Shown here one piece after another: positions 25,001 to 31,889 of a stretch of 64,000 bases of DNA. Position 1 is the stretch's first letter. Each line of letters begins with the position of its first letter. The position numbers and the translations under genes were made by a program. The notes below the pieces were generated by a model. That model made no database searches. It saw only the letters and a program-made list of their open reading frames with translations, and was not told where the DNA came from. Source of the stretch: Anadara kagoshimensis (taxonomy: Eukaryota > Mollusca > Bivalvia > Arcoida > Arcidae); contig CM037865.1 in NCBI GenBank assembly GCA_021292105.1, forward strand, positions 24,965,928-25,029,927, given 5' to 3'.

Positions 25001-25607
25001 CACACTAGATTCTGTCTGATGGTATTGGAAATTTGGAACTCTCCTGTCACAAAGAACTCACAGAATTTATGCTAACTGTTAGACCTTGAAATTTGTGAAA
25101 TATCTTTTTGTATTTTTTTTGCAGACCTCCTGTCATGAGGAACCCACAGAGTTTATATTAACTAATGGTATTGTTATGGACACAAATGGTATCATAATAG
25201 ACACAAATCATTCTGCCACCAATGATACCAGTAGTGCTGCTGCAAACCATGAGGCATCATCTTCATCATCAGATGTAGTAGCCACCAGTGTCACCATGCA
25301 GAGTGTGACAGCAGGTTCCAGCCATCACAGTAATGACAGTGTTGTGACTATACATTCTCATGATTCTAACCATGTGTTGTCATCAAATTCTGCTGCATTA
25401 AAGCTAGAGGGTGATCCGCAAACTCAAAACCAGATGGACGTGTTATGGCAGCAACTAGAGACTGCTATGTTGAATAACAGTGACAAAGTTCGGGATAGAC
25501 TTGAAATATATGGCATTGGGGAGGGCGACGAAGATAGCGAATCAGAAGAAGGGCAGATATGGCGAATGGTACAAGGGGATTCCCCTTATACACTAGAACT
25601 TGTATAA
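2348..25607 (+). CDS. MAP7: MAP7/ensconsin-family microtubule-associated protein, 3' part of gene
   Basis: MAP7-family proteins bind microtubules and recruit or activate kinesin-1. The recognised exons are 2348-2476, 5522-5782, 6552-6649, 7914-8144, 9903-9953, 13213-13733, 14640-14820, 15403-15507, 16014-16085, 16689-17332, 23682-23847, optional 23971-24022, and 25125-25607. All junctions are GT/AG and the phases agree up to 23847, giving 819 codons. Order: Ser/Pro/basic linker, Lys/Glu-rich region, a long charged coiled coil (the MAP7 domain) ending in RLEMIMKRVKSDT like the vertebrate LEEIMKRTR, an acidic Ser-rich region, and a PPIIAFED motif like the C-terminal PILAFDDE of vertebrate MAP7. 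The N-terminal microtubule-binding coiled coil is absent, so the 5' exons lie upstream of the window. The exact paralogue (MAP7 versus MAP7D1-3) cannot be assigned; invertebrates usually have one gene. The 3' end appears alternatively spliced. Confidence 0.88.
2593..2763 (+). repeat. Family-D short interspersed repeat
   Basis: It runs from CCATTCCTAATAGGCAAAAA through GGTTACTAATTTCTGAGAAA to GTGGAGACCCTAGGTT. Related copies are at 5867-6017, 23470-23592 (reverse), 43372-43513 and 56115-56230. There is no tRNA box; it is probably a non-autonomous DNA element. Confidence 0.6.
4019..4080. repeat. (TTTA)n microsatellite
   Basis: About 15 perfect TTTA units in a MAP7 intron. Confidence 0.97.
4815..4999. 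mobile_element. ACAGT-ended inverted-repeat element (MITE-like)
   Basis: The ends ACAGTCAAACCTGTCTTTAA and the reverse complement of TTTAAAGGCAGTTTGGACAGT pair over about 21 bases. The inside carries GGCCTTTATGGACAGGTGGT and GGCCTTTATAAACAGATGGC, also inverted. Relatives occur at 21179, 22609, 55765 and 62923. Confidence 0.65.
5522..5782 (+). CDS. MAP7: MAP7 exon: basic Pro/Ser/Lys linker
   Basis: A long pyrimidine tract and CTACAG acceptor precede it; the donor is CGAG|GTATGT, phase 1 to 1. It encodes ALNTIPENSRSFLAPSGPPP followed by a strongly basic stretch (RPKSTFNLSNREHVKMRDKA), RSKSTDRIAR at its end, and repeated RPKS/RSKS motifs resembling the ARSKSTAAL segment of vertebrate MAP7. Confidence 0.8.
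5867..6017 (+). repeat. Family-D short interspersed repeat
   Basis: It runs from ATTCGCCATTGGCTACTAAT to AATTGTGGAAACCTAGTTAG. It contains the same CTTTCAAAAAGTAACTA core as the copy at 2593-2763. Confidence 0.6.
6552..6649 (+). CDS. MAP7: MAP7 exon: short charged linker
   Basis: The acceptor is CTATTTTAG and the donor is AAAAAG|GTAGAT. It starts in phase 1, completing Asp, and ends in phase 0. It encodes DRQKAVPSPRATSKREKDDI and a short Lys/Glu-rich end. Confidence 0.75.
7914..8144 (+). CDS. MAP7: MAP7 exon: Lys/Glu-rich linker
   Basis: The acceptor is TTTTAAAG and the donor is GTCAAG|GTATTG, phase 0 to 0, 77 codons. It encodes DVKKRLEIKRPTPEKKKPDV and continues highly charged to RPETPTKEHTPVK. 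Thr-Pro pairs are frequent, giving possible proline-directed phosphorylation sites. Confidence 0.8.
9344..9583. mobile_element. MITE with about 50-bp terminal inverted repeats
   Basis: The left end (TAGGTAAACAACTTTGACCTGTCCG..) and the reverse complement of the right end (TAAAGGCAAACAACATTGAC CTGTCCG..) match over about 50 bases with few differences, through GACCTTT to ATATTCAT. The 240-bp element has no gene of its own and lies in a MAP7 intron. Superfamily not assigned; TA or TTA at both edges may be the target duplication. Confidence 0.72.
9903..9953 (+). CDS. MAP7: MAP7 17-codon exon
   Basis: This short exon lies between CATTTTCAG and AAG|GTCAGT, phase 0 to 0, and encodes VTKKSVKIIAPTPPPRK. 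The PTPPPRK end is a potential SH3-type ligand. Being in frame at both ends it could be a cassette exon. Confidence 0.65.
11381..11600 (+). mobile_element. SINE-A (tRNA-derived)
   Basis: The head GGCTGAGTGGTCTTACATCT (A-box-like) and TTGGTTTGAACCCCC (B-box-like) resemble a leucine-type tRNA. The body and the tail ATTACACTCCACTCCACTCAT follow. Confidence 0.75.
12536..12745 (+). mobile_element. SINE-A
   Basis: It has the head GTTGGCCAAGTGGTCTAACG, B-box TAGATTTGAATTCAC, body phrase CCCTGAACTGACTG and the tail AATCTTGACTGGAGCATTAA. Confidence 0.75.
13213..13733 (+). CDS. MAP7: MAP7 large exon: acidic linker and start of MAP7 coiled coil
   Basis: The acceptor is TTCTTTTCAG and the donor is CTTGA|GTAAGT, phase 0 to 2. 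The first two thirds encode a Ser/Glu/Val-rich acidic region. From about 13620 the coiled coil starts with KEKEMMEYKAKLAEKRRQAR and EKAEREAELERQRQEELE, the charged helix that marks the MAP7 domain. Vertebrate MAP7 has AEKRRLAREQREKEERERRE at the equivalent place. Confidence 0.88.
13918..14233 (+). mobile_element. SINE-A with duplicated tail
   Basis: A full-length copy ends at about 14145 (ACTCCACTCCACC) and is followed directly by a second tail segment (CATCCCAGAATTGACTGCC to ACTCAACTCCACTTG), so the last 90 bases occur twice. Confidence 0.75.
14640..14820 (+). CDS. MAP7: MAP7 exon: coiled-coil core
   Basis: The acceptor is CTTATTCTAG and the donor is TTAGCT|GTAAGT, phase 2 to 0. It encodes RQEEERIRQEEEEQRRMEEE and continues as an uninterrupted Glu/Arg/Lys-rich helix to KERLA. 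It forms one helix with the flanking exons. Confidence 0.88.
15403..15507 (+). CDS. MAP7: MAP7 exon: coiled coil, 35 codons
   Basis: The acceptor is TTAATCAG and the donor is AAAAAG|GTAAAG, phase 0 to 0. It encodes KEEADRKAKEEAEKAEIERQ and ends ERQERKK. It is in frame and skippable, but it sits inside a continuous helix. Confidence 0.85.
15646..15865 (+). mobile_element. SINE-A
   Basis: The head TGCCCAAGTGGTCTGAAGCA TGCACTTACAGATCACA is well kept; the tail ends CCTCACTCCACTCC. Confidence 0.75.
16014..16085 (+). CDS. MAP7: MAP7 exon: end of MAP7 domain
   Basis: The acceptor is TTTATTTCAG and the donor is ACTAAA|GTAAGT, phase 0 to 0, 24 codons. It encodes RLEMIMKRVKSDTPASSPAL. The RLExIMKR signature closes the MAP7 domain in known family members, which makes this the most diagnostic short exon. 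Confidence 0.88.
16415..16475 (+). mobile_element. tRNA-like SINE head fragment
   Basis: CTGCAGTAGCTCAGTTGGAA and GATTGCTCATTCTGAATGTA resemble the head of SINE-B at 54935-54995 (reverse strand). There is no B-box, so it is not a functional tRNA gene. Confidence 0.4.
16689..17332 (+). CDS. MAP7: MAP7 large exon: acidic Ser/Asp-rich region with duplicated FKSPLLQ motif
   Basis: The acceptor is TTTTGACAG and the donor is TCTAG|GTAAGT, phase 0 to 2, 214 codons. Two near-identical motifs, ETPKFKSPLLQKL and ETPKFKSPLLQNLLGKK, lie about 22 residues apart. The rest is acidic, with many Ser-Asp pairs, and probably disordered. The duplicated basic-hydrophobic motif in an otherwise acidic region is a likely short linear binding motif; its partner is unknown. 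Confidence 0.82.
17366..17539. mobile_element. ACAGTAAAACC-ended MITE
   Basis: The ends ACAGTAAAACCTTG and CAAGGTTTTACTGT are a perfect 14-base inverted repeat; ATTGCCACC near the left mirrors GGTGGCATTAT near the right. The 174-bp element is non-coding. Partial relatives lie at 31108-31250, 61645-61770 and 61790-61957. Confidence 0.72.
20850..21065. mobile_element. Degenerate ACAGT-type element
   Basis: It contains the phrases GTCCATTAAGACCAATG and AAAGACCATCTGACCATTAA and ends GGTATACAGGTTTTACTATA, the mirror of the usual start. The left end is poorly preserved. Confidence 0.45.
21179..21402. mobile_element. ACAGT-ended inverted-repeat element
   Basis: It starts ACAGTAAAACCTACAGTAAG and ends GGTGGTCTTTATATACAGGT GTACTGT. 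The right half has an internal palindrome (AAAGACCACCTG and GGTGGTCTTT). Confidence 0.5.
22455..22580 (-). mobile_element. SINE-A, 3' half
   Basis: GGAATGGAGTAATAGCCTTT and GCCCCGGTCAAGATTCTATC, then GGATGGTGGAGGAAACTTGA, are the reversed tail and body. Confidence 0.7.
22609..22760. mobile_element. ACAGT-type element, left part
   Basis: It starts TACAGTCCAACCTGCGTTAA and AGGCCACCTCTATATAAGGA and continues with ATTTGAACCTGTATATAAAG. The right terminal repeat is not preserved. Confidence 0.55.
22830..23060 (+). mobile_element. SINE-A, near full length
   Basis: It has the head GCAGTGGCCTAGCAGTCTAA, B-box TAGGTTTAAATCGCAC, and the tail ATTACTCCACTCCACTCCAC. This is one of the better reference copies. 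Confidence 0.8.
23470..23592 (-). repeat. Family-D repeat, reverse orientation
   Basis: It starts with CTAGGTTTCCACAATTTTAA and ends near ATATCAGGAATGGAA; its reverse complement matches the family-D order. Confidence 0.5.
23682..23847 (+). CDS. MAP7: MAP7 exon: Ser/Thr-rich, precedes alternative 3' end
   Basis: The acceptor is ATATTTTCAG, phase 2. It encodes SISMRTVDSLGTSVTTDSSL and then GSLIDSQTASSYSAGGEEQ. Two donors are possible: CAG|GTATCC after 23799 and GAA|GTATAT after 23847, both in phase 0. The extra residues to 23847 (VSSTTSTAHTASGDFE) keep coding-like composition, so the longer form is preferred, but alternative donor use is plausible. Confidence 0.7.
23971..24022 (+). CDS. MAP7: MAP7 52-nt frame-switching exon with conserved C-terminal motif
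   Basis: It encodes PPIIAFEDNATRRQEVT plus one base. The sequence resembles NPILAFDDEG near the C terminus of vertebrate MAP7 (recalled), which argues for real coding function. The donor is ACAG|GTAATA; the acceptor (CCCTAAG) lacks a good pyrimidine tract and is uncertain. In-frame stops upstream require a splice at or after 23956. Since 52 is not a multiple of three, inclusion reads the last exon as DLLS-stop (stop 25136-25138), while skipping opens its 160-codon frame. Confidence 0.6.
24080..24485 (+). mobile_element. SINE-A with tandemly duplicated body
   Basis: Two units of about 185 bases (from about 24087 and about 24272) share CTTTTCA.TG.TAGGTTTGAA, AATGTTTGTCAGTTCACTT, ATAGAAGGTTCAGTGATTTTC and GTACTGATTG. 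Only the second carries the CTCCACTCCACTC tail. Confidence 0.75.
24835..24848 (+). pseudogene. Decayed copy of the MAP7 terminal exon start
   Basis: TTTTTTTCCAG|ACTTCTTGTCATGA parallels the true terminal exon start, TTTTTTTGCAG|ACCTCCTGTCATGA. Spliced from the 52-nt exon it would encode D-F-L-S-stop, almost the same ending as the true exon (D-L-L-S-stop). The matching continuation (about 25043-25080) lies on the far side of a SINE, so the copy seems to have been split by that insertion. It could still serve as an alternative last exon. Confidence 0.45.
24856..25000 (-). mobile_element. SINE-A splitting the duplicated MAP7 exon start
   Basis: GAGTAATAGATGGTGTTCTA and GCCCCAGTTAAGATTCTTTG, then CAGTTCTGGAATGATGGAC, form a reversed SINE-A. 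It lies between the two parts of the decayed exon copy, with similar short sequences at both edges (TTCTTGTCATGA and CTCCTGTCACAA). Confidence 0.7.
25125..25607 (+). CDS. MAP7: MAP7 terminal coding exon, two possible reading frames
   Basis: A strong acceptor (TATTTTTTTTGCAG) precedes it. In phase 1 it gives DLLS and stops at 25136-25138. In phase 0, which follows from skipping the 52-nt exon, it is open for 160 codons, from TSCHEEPTEFILTNGIVMD to an acidic end, GEGDEDSESEEGQIW, and finally SPYTLELV. An amphipathic segment (QMDVLWQQLETAMLNNSDKV) suggests a helix. An open frame this long is unlikely by chance in DNA of this composition. Confidence 0.68.
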   Translation, partial: TSCHEEPTEFILTNGIVMDTNGIIIDTNHSATNDTSSAAANHEASSSSSDVVATSVTMQSVTAGSSHHSNDSVVTIHSHDSNHVLSSNSAALKLEGDPQTQNQMDVLWQQLETAMLNNSDKVRDRLEIYGIGEGDEDSESEEGQIWRMVQGDSPYTLELV

Positions 25608-28092
25608 CATCTACTAAAGTGTTACATAATTTATATAAATAGATGAGCTTCATCAATATCATGTACAAAATTTTAAAAATGTGCAATGAAATAAGACAGT
25701 AGATCAAGGGGAGGACTGATTAAATGTAAATATACCTCACTGGTAATTGTTATAACTGCATGTCTAAACTTTCGATTATGTATATAAAGTGCTGTCCTAT
25801 ATGGAAATTGTCCTCAAATCACCATCATTAAAAAGTCTGCACCATTTTAATTTGCTCAAAAGTGAATACCATCTTGATATAAAAATGGAATTTGTATGAA
25901 AATAAATTTTTCAGATGATAATTTTAAAACAATTTGCCAAACATTTTGGTTTTGAAAAAAGGTTGTGATATTACCTGAAGTTGATGGATCTCATTCCTAC
26001 CTCTAGATGTTTGTGTGGAAATGCAAATTTTTCATTGTTATGTCACAAAAATATTATTTCAAATACAGAGAGGTCCCTTATGGTGACTAGAACTGGCCTT
26101 TTAGGCAGTTTTTGAAAAGGGTTATATCAGGTGAAGGTATTGTCTGTCTTCATCTTTGATTTTGAGCCCGATTTTAAGAAGACGTAGCATGAATGTTATA
26201 TTTGATGTTTCCACAAAAACTTATAAGGTATTAATGAAATTTATTTTGATGTACGAAAAATAGGGGGAAAAAGATACCATATTTATTTTTGAGATGTAAA
26301 GTGAAACATTTGTCAAGATACAATATTAGGACTACTTCCTCTGCTGAACTGATAGTAGCCATGGAAACATCAGTACATTTTCCTTGTAATTGTATCTGTT
26401 ACATCATGACATATTAGTATTTGGTTTTAAAATTGGAAATGTGTGTATCCATATAACAACCATCAGGTTGGATGTGTAGAGGCCGTTATATTATATCGTG
26501 ACAAACTTTCCTCGTTTCACTCAAAATATTCATGCAACAAAAAAACAAATACCAGTATAAAGACTGTTCATGAACTAAGGTGCTGTGAATTCCGACGACA
26601 TGTCCTCCCCATTAAAATGGCTTCCCAGATTTTGAGTTTTTCTACATGGATCATATGGAATCTCTGGTTGTTTTGTTTTTATTTATACAATGGAAAATGC
26701 TCAGTGATAAGTAATAACAGTGTATGTAAAAATGCAGCTTCATCTGCCAATCATAGAGATACAAATGTATTGCACTTTTGAAATTTTTCTTTTGAATTAT
26801 TTTTTAAATTCCAAGAGTGTTTGAAGTTTATGTTTCCTTTGAGGGAATTAAATAGACAAAAAAACAAAAAAATATGAATATTGACAATAAAAAAAAACAA
26901 AGTAACTAGCCAAATGTAAAAAAAAAAAATAAAAAGATAATAAATAAATAGAAAAAAATAAAGAAATAAATTGATTTTGGGATTTATGTAACTAAGTCAA
27001 TAGGTAAAGAACAGTAATTGAAGGGCATTACTAGACAAAAAAATCTGAAAAAAACAACAAAAGTAACATATAATATTTAAACATAGTCTGATATGCATAT
27101 GTAAATATTTTTCTGAATTTATTTGATTTGACAATATTTTCCATCATTGATTATTTTCTGAGAAAAAAGAAGTACATGTACCTGGTATAGCGAAACAATA
27201 TCATTTCGTTATCAGACTGATCCTGAAAAATAAAAATTTCAAAAGTGCAAAATATTTTTATGTGTCTGTATTTGTGTAAGTGAAGAGAAAAAAAAATGTA
27301 CAGCTTTGCACTTTGTTTCAGCAACATGATTGTATAAGTGTGCATATATCATTATAATGTATAGAAATGATATTTAATTATCTTTGTAATTTATGTATAT
27401 TATATATACCGGTATATATATACACACCAGTTATATATATATGGCCATGTAAAATGCATTTATTTAATCTTAATTAATATATATATATAAATTAAATATA
27501 AATAATTCAATGTTGGATGGAAGCTTATACAAGAAAATGTGTGATATCTGTGAAAGGAATCAAGTTTTGTACAGTGTTGTCCCAAGCAAATTTGATATGT
27601 ACAGTTGTTGGCTGGTGAATTTAGAAATTAGATGTATATTTATGGGAAAAAATTGCTTTTTGTGAGCACACCTGTAAAACTCTAGTCTTATTGTAATTAT
27701 TGCTTTTCTCAGGTAAACGTTGTGATGATTCAGATCATAGAAATCAAGAGACGGATTAAAATTAATGTTTTACTTGTGCCATGTAGACGAAAAATAAGGC
27801 TGAAAGGGGATTACGCCATGAAAGGGAGATAACTCTAATAAAAATCCAACAACTTTAGATCACAAACAGTAGTATTAAATTCGATATTTTTAATATTTTT
27901 TATATTTATATTATTTGATTTTATATGAAAAAGGTATTAAATCTGAAATCTAAAGTATTTTGAACAAGTTTACAAAGAAGTATTTTGAACAGACAGTTGG
28001 TTACCATTATAGGTCTATGGAATAATTTTGTAAAAAAACAGTACAACAATTTGGCTAACTAATCAAAAGTGCTCACATCAATATAATAATGA

Positions 28093-28121
<29 letters not shown>
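28093..28121. repeat. (ATT)n microsatellite
   Basis: About nine perfect ATT units inside the presumed MAP7 3' UTR. Confidence 0.95.
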
Positions 28122-28124
<3 letters not shown>

Positions 28125-28396
28125 CATATTGTATCAGTTAAACAACAAACTCTTTCAGTCCCTATTTCACCAAATATGCATTTGATGGTGTTAATTAAAT
28201 TAAGAAAGTATTTTATAAATTTTGATATGGACGGTTAGAGAAAAGTTTTTTTTTTTAATTTTAAATCCATGTGTAGTAGTCTTTGATATGATTTATATGT
28301 TGTTATTCGCTGTACATTGTTAATTATTTTTATCAAGTGATATATGTGCTACTCCAGATACGGACGGCAGAGAATATTGTGATAACTGGAATTTAA

Positions 28397-28402
28397 AATA
28401 AA
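28397..28402 (+). terminator. Candidate MAP7 poly(A) signal
   Basis: AATAAA lies about 2.8 kb after the stop codon; nearby sequence becomes T/G-rich from about 28440. It is one of at least three candidates (25901, 28397, 29740). Confidence 0.35.
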
Positions 28403-29739
28403 GAAGAAAAGCCAAGCTTTCATTCCACTACGATGGTCTTATTGTATACTCTTTTTGTAATGGTTTATTTTACTTGATTTTCTATTGTACATGTTTGTAT
28501 GTGTGTGTATGCTGGTCCGACTTAATTGTGCCGCAACAATGAACATAAAAACAGACTGGCGATACTATGATTTGGCTTATTTTTACCCTAAAATGGATGT
28601 GATGAAAAATGGTTTGTTCTATTTTTTTGAGACAAAGTGACTTACTCTACTGTAGTAGGATGGATTTAGAAAATAATAACAATAATTGGTTTTGATTTTG
28701 TGCAAGAATAAGGTTATTTGATCATTCTGTCTGGAAATATTAGAGTTTGGCCATCCTAATATTCTGTCATTTTGATTATACATGTACATGAAATTGAACA
28801 AATTGTCGACAATGGTAAAGTATACTTTTCAAAATTAAACTGCAGTTATAATGTTTTGTGTGGAAATCATTTTGTGTTCATTCCCAATCAGATACTTGTA
28901 TACATATAAGTTAGCATTATTTACCAGTACTAATCCAATCATCCCTAAATTTATCAATGGAACATTCAATTTCTTGGGGTTTTGGACCATTCTATTGATC
29001 TGTAGGTGTTAGAGGGTTAAATGTATGTTACATTTGTCTTTCTTGGTTGGTGGTGCACTGTTGGCTAAAGTGTTAAATTGCCTCTAGTCCTATAAAGAAG
29101 GATATTATAATATATATATTACGTATCACATGGACCAGTCAGTGGTGGTTTATGCTAGTTACCTTGACGACGATGATGACCAATTATACACAATTCAAAC
29201 ATTCATGGGATGTTTGGGTTTGGCTATTCAACCTAATCCAGATCTTTTCATGATGTGTGTGGTTTCAACTTTAATTTAATGTCAAAATTGTAATAGTTAC
29301 ATATATTGATTGCAAAATTTTATATTATATAAGGTTGTGTTCATTTAAAGAGTAATTAACAATGAAGAAAAAAAATGCATCAAAACATAAAAAAAGATAA
29401 AAATATCATTAGAATTAAAAAATTAAAAACCAATCATAAAAATAAATACATATGCTAAAATTTCATATTATTGAAAACATGTTTCAGGTTTTGCTTGCAT
29501 TATGAGATTTAATATTAGTATTTTTGACACCAAAATAAAAATCCTTTATAATATAAATATATATAGTTAAATATATATTATACATATGTATATCTCATCA
29601 TATTTTGATATTGCCAGTAACTGTTTTAAATGTATCCAAGGTCATTTGATCCAACCAGAAGTTCACATTGATTTTGGCTTTGCCTGTATTTTGTGGAAGC
29701 TACAGAAGTGAATGTAGTGTGTCCACAGTTTTACTACTG

Positions 29740-29745
29740 AATAAA
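29740..29745 (+). terminator. Candidate distal MAP7 poly(A) signal
   Basis: AATAAA is followed within about 30 bases by a T/G-rich run (TGTGTTTATATGGTTTTG), the arrangement expected of a cleavage site. Repeats resume right after it. Confidence 0.4.
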
Positions 29746-30354
29746 GTGTCGTTATTGACATAATATATGTGTTTATATGGTTTTGTTTTCTTGGTAGAAC
29801 AAGATTGGTTGGTTTGATGGTTAAACATTGTTTTATATCAAATTAACAATTTATTGGCTATTTACGGCCAGGCAAACTTTCTATTAATTTTGAGGGTAAA
29901 TCTAAACACAAGATCAAGATTGGTTGGTTGAATGTTGAGCAATGTTTCAGCTCTATGTTATGATGCAAATTTCTATTAATCTTTAGGATAAATCTTAATA
30001 CAAGAACAAAATTGGTTGGTTGAATGTTGTTTTACGTCAAATCAGCAATTTTTTCAGCTATTCATGAAGAAGCAAATTTCTTATTAATGTCACAGATTAA
30101 TCTTATCTAAACACAAGTACATGTGAATCACAAGTTTTATGCAAGTAATTCTAATCTGCTTTGTACTGGTGCAACATTGCGCTTGCTTGTATATCACAGA
30201 CAAATATTGCATATCACTTGGTCTATTATACTGCTTTCAGGCAAACTAGTTAATGCCTACAAGGTAACCCACTTCTCACTCGACCTGGGGCTTCAGAACA
30301 CATAACTCCTTAAGCACTCGGCCTGAACAATACAAAGATCCTTGGATGGACAGA

Positions 30355-30570
30355 GGGACCACAGTGGCCTAAAGCCTGTACTTACAGTTTACAGTATCTC
30401 TCCCTGCCTCTCATGTTTTAATCCCACTCGGTATATCCTAGTGCGAGGATGTTCATCATTTTGCTTGCCAAAGGTTGTTTTCTTTGGGTACTCAAATTTC
30501 CTCCACCATTCCTGAACGGACTGCCTCAATATGAGTGAAAATTCTTTAAACGCCATTACTCCACTGGATG
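30355..30570 (+). mobile_element. SINE-A
   Basis: The head CCACAGTGGCCTAAAGCCTG and the phrase CCTCCACCATTCCTGAACGG ACTGCCTC are clear; the tail ends ATTACTCCACTGG. Confidence 0.75.
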
Positions 30571-30888
30571 AACAGAAATTGTCTATTGGTACCATCGCTA
30601 GCTTTCCAAGACAAGGGTTGTAAGCTCAAACCCTAGTGTTGTATGGAATATTATGTTGAACAATTTAAAGGAGAATTTAAACACGGCTTGATGCCAAGTG
30701 TGATAGTAGGCTTAACATGAACAAATACTTTCAACATTCATGCCCATAAGTGTACTGCAAGGTAGAAACATCATCTATAAGCTGGTGGTGTCTTAATACA
30801 AGTGAAATGATCTTGATTGATGTAAAACCTACTTTGGTTGTTTTCTTTAGTAGAACATATGGTCTTGTATATCCCTGATTACTGGTAA

Positions 30889-30967
30889 CAATGAAAACCA
30901 CTTGGGCAAATTTTGCTGAAATTAGCCCAATGAAAACCACTTGGGCAAATTTTGCTGAAATTAGCCC
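30889..30967. repeat. 39-bp exact tandem pair
   Basis: CAATGAAAACCACTTGGGCA followed by AATTTTGCTGAAATTAGCC occurs twice in a row without visible differences, indicating a recent duplication. Confidence 0.93.
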
Positions 30968-31107
30968 ACCAATATAAACCGAATATGAATAAACCCCTTT
31001 CTTCATTAAAGTTAACAAGCTAAATCCTAAATTATTTGACTGGTCTTTTTAATACAATGTGGCACAGTCCTTGTGGGCAGAAAGGCTAAGTGAAATCAAG
31101 CAGACAT

Positions 31108-31250
31108 ACAGTAAAACCTCAATTTATTGCCACCATTTGTTTTAGTCAAAGTTTGGTGTTTTAAATGGGTTTTGTGATAAATCGAGGGAGGTTTGCACAA
31201 ACAGAAAGACCAGATGAAATGAATTTTGGGACTTGAAATAGTGAGATGAT
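31108..31250. mobile_element. Partial copy of the 17366-type MITE
   Basis: ACAGTAAAACCTCAATTTATTGCCACCA matches the left end in two adjoining stretches, and the internal GATAAATCGAGGGAGG and GGGACTTGAAATAGT parts follow. The right end is missing. Confidence 0.5.
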
Positions 31251-31649
31251 AAGCAAGATGTTTGGTTCCGATTCAGTACCTTCAGGTTCAAATCACAATT
31301 CCAAAAGCAATGTAAAAACCTTGAAAACTGACAAATTTAGTTAAACATTTGAACTACAAGAAAACCTGTCACATGTGAAATCAAAATTTAGAATGAAAGG
31401 AACAAAGATCCCATCGGACTTTCACATAAATACTTGGAATGTTGAATGTCCAATAATGAAGACAAGACCTAAACATCTACTTGGCAAGTTATCCAGGGCA
31501 TTAATGTCATTCATATTTTTGCAATGGACGTCCATTATGAAATTAACACTGCTGTCAAAATGAGTATATGTATATAATCTAAACTGCCAGAAAATTGTCT
31601 TTCTATAAAAAATTAACTTTAGACATTAACACATCATCAATGACATCAG

Positions 31650-31815
31650 TATAGGGATGATGGAGGAATCCAGAGTACCTGGAGAAAATTGCTGACCACC
31701 ATCGAGAGAACTGACAAACTTTCTAGGATCTGCCCAGAGTAGGATCTAAACCAAGATGGACAGAGGCAATGTGATCCATAAAAACATGCTTTAGGCCGAT
31801 CACAGCGGCACACAA
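31650..31815 (-). mobile_element. SINE-A, head and body
   Basis: Reversed body GGAGGAATCCAGAGTACCTG GAGAAAATTGCTGACC and reversed head ATGCTTTAGGCCGATCACAG are present; the tail is missing. Confidence 0.7.
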
Positions 31816-31883
31816 GATACATCATAAGATCTTCTGTACATTGTACAAAAAATAAGAACATCAGATTATTTATAATGTGCATA

Positions 31884-31889
31884 TTTATT
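31884..31889 (-). terminator. Candidate katanin poly(A) signal
   Basis: TTTATT on the plus strand reads AATAAA on the minus strand, about 1.27 kb after the stop codon. Repetitive DNA begins just beyond it. Confidence 0.4.

Larger units (their letters stand above)
25608..29745 (+). other. MAP7 3' UTR and downstream region
   Basis: No coding region follows the long-frame stop. AATAAA signals occur at 25901, 28397 and 29740. The stretch is very A+T-rich, with an (ATT)n run at 28093-28121 and alternating TA tracts at 27390-27490. The sequence lacks recognisable SINEs, unlike the introns, which fits a transcribed long 3' UTR. Which poly(A) site is used cannot be told. Confidence 0.5.
29746..31883. 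other. Convergent intergenic spacer between MAP7 and katanin
   Basis: It contains a SINE (30355-30570), a tandem pair of about 39 bp (30889-30967), a partial inverted-repeat element (31108-31250) and a reverse SINE (31650-31815). No gene was recognised. The short open frames here lie in the repeats. Confidence 0.5.

Noticed and set aside
26443-26781. 112-residue frame downstream of MAP7
   Set aside because: It lies in A+T-rich presumed 3' UTR without splice sites or recognisable motif; length is not remarkable here.
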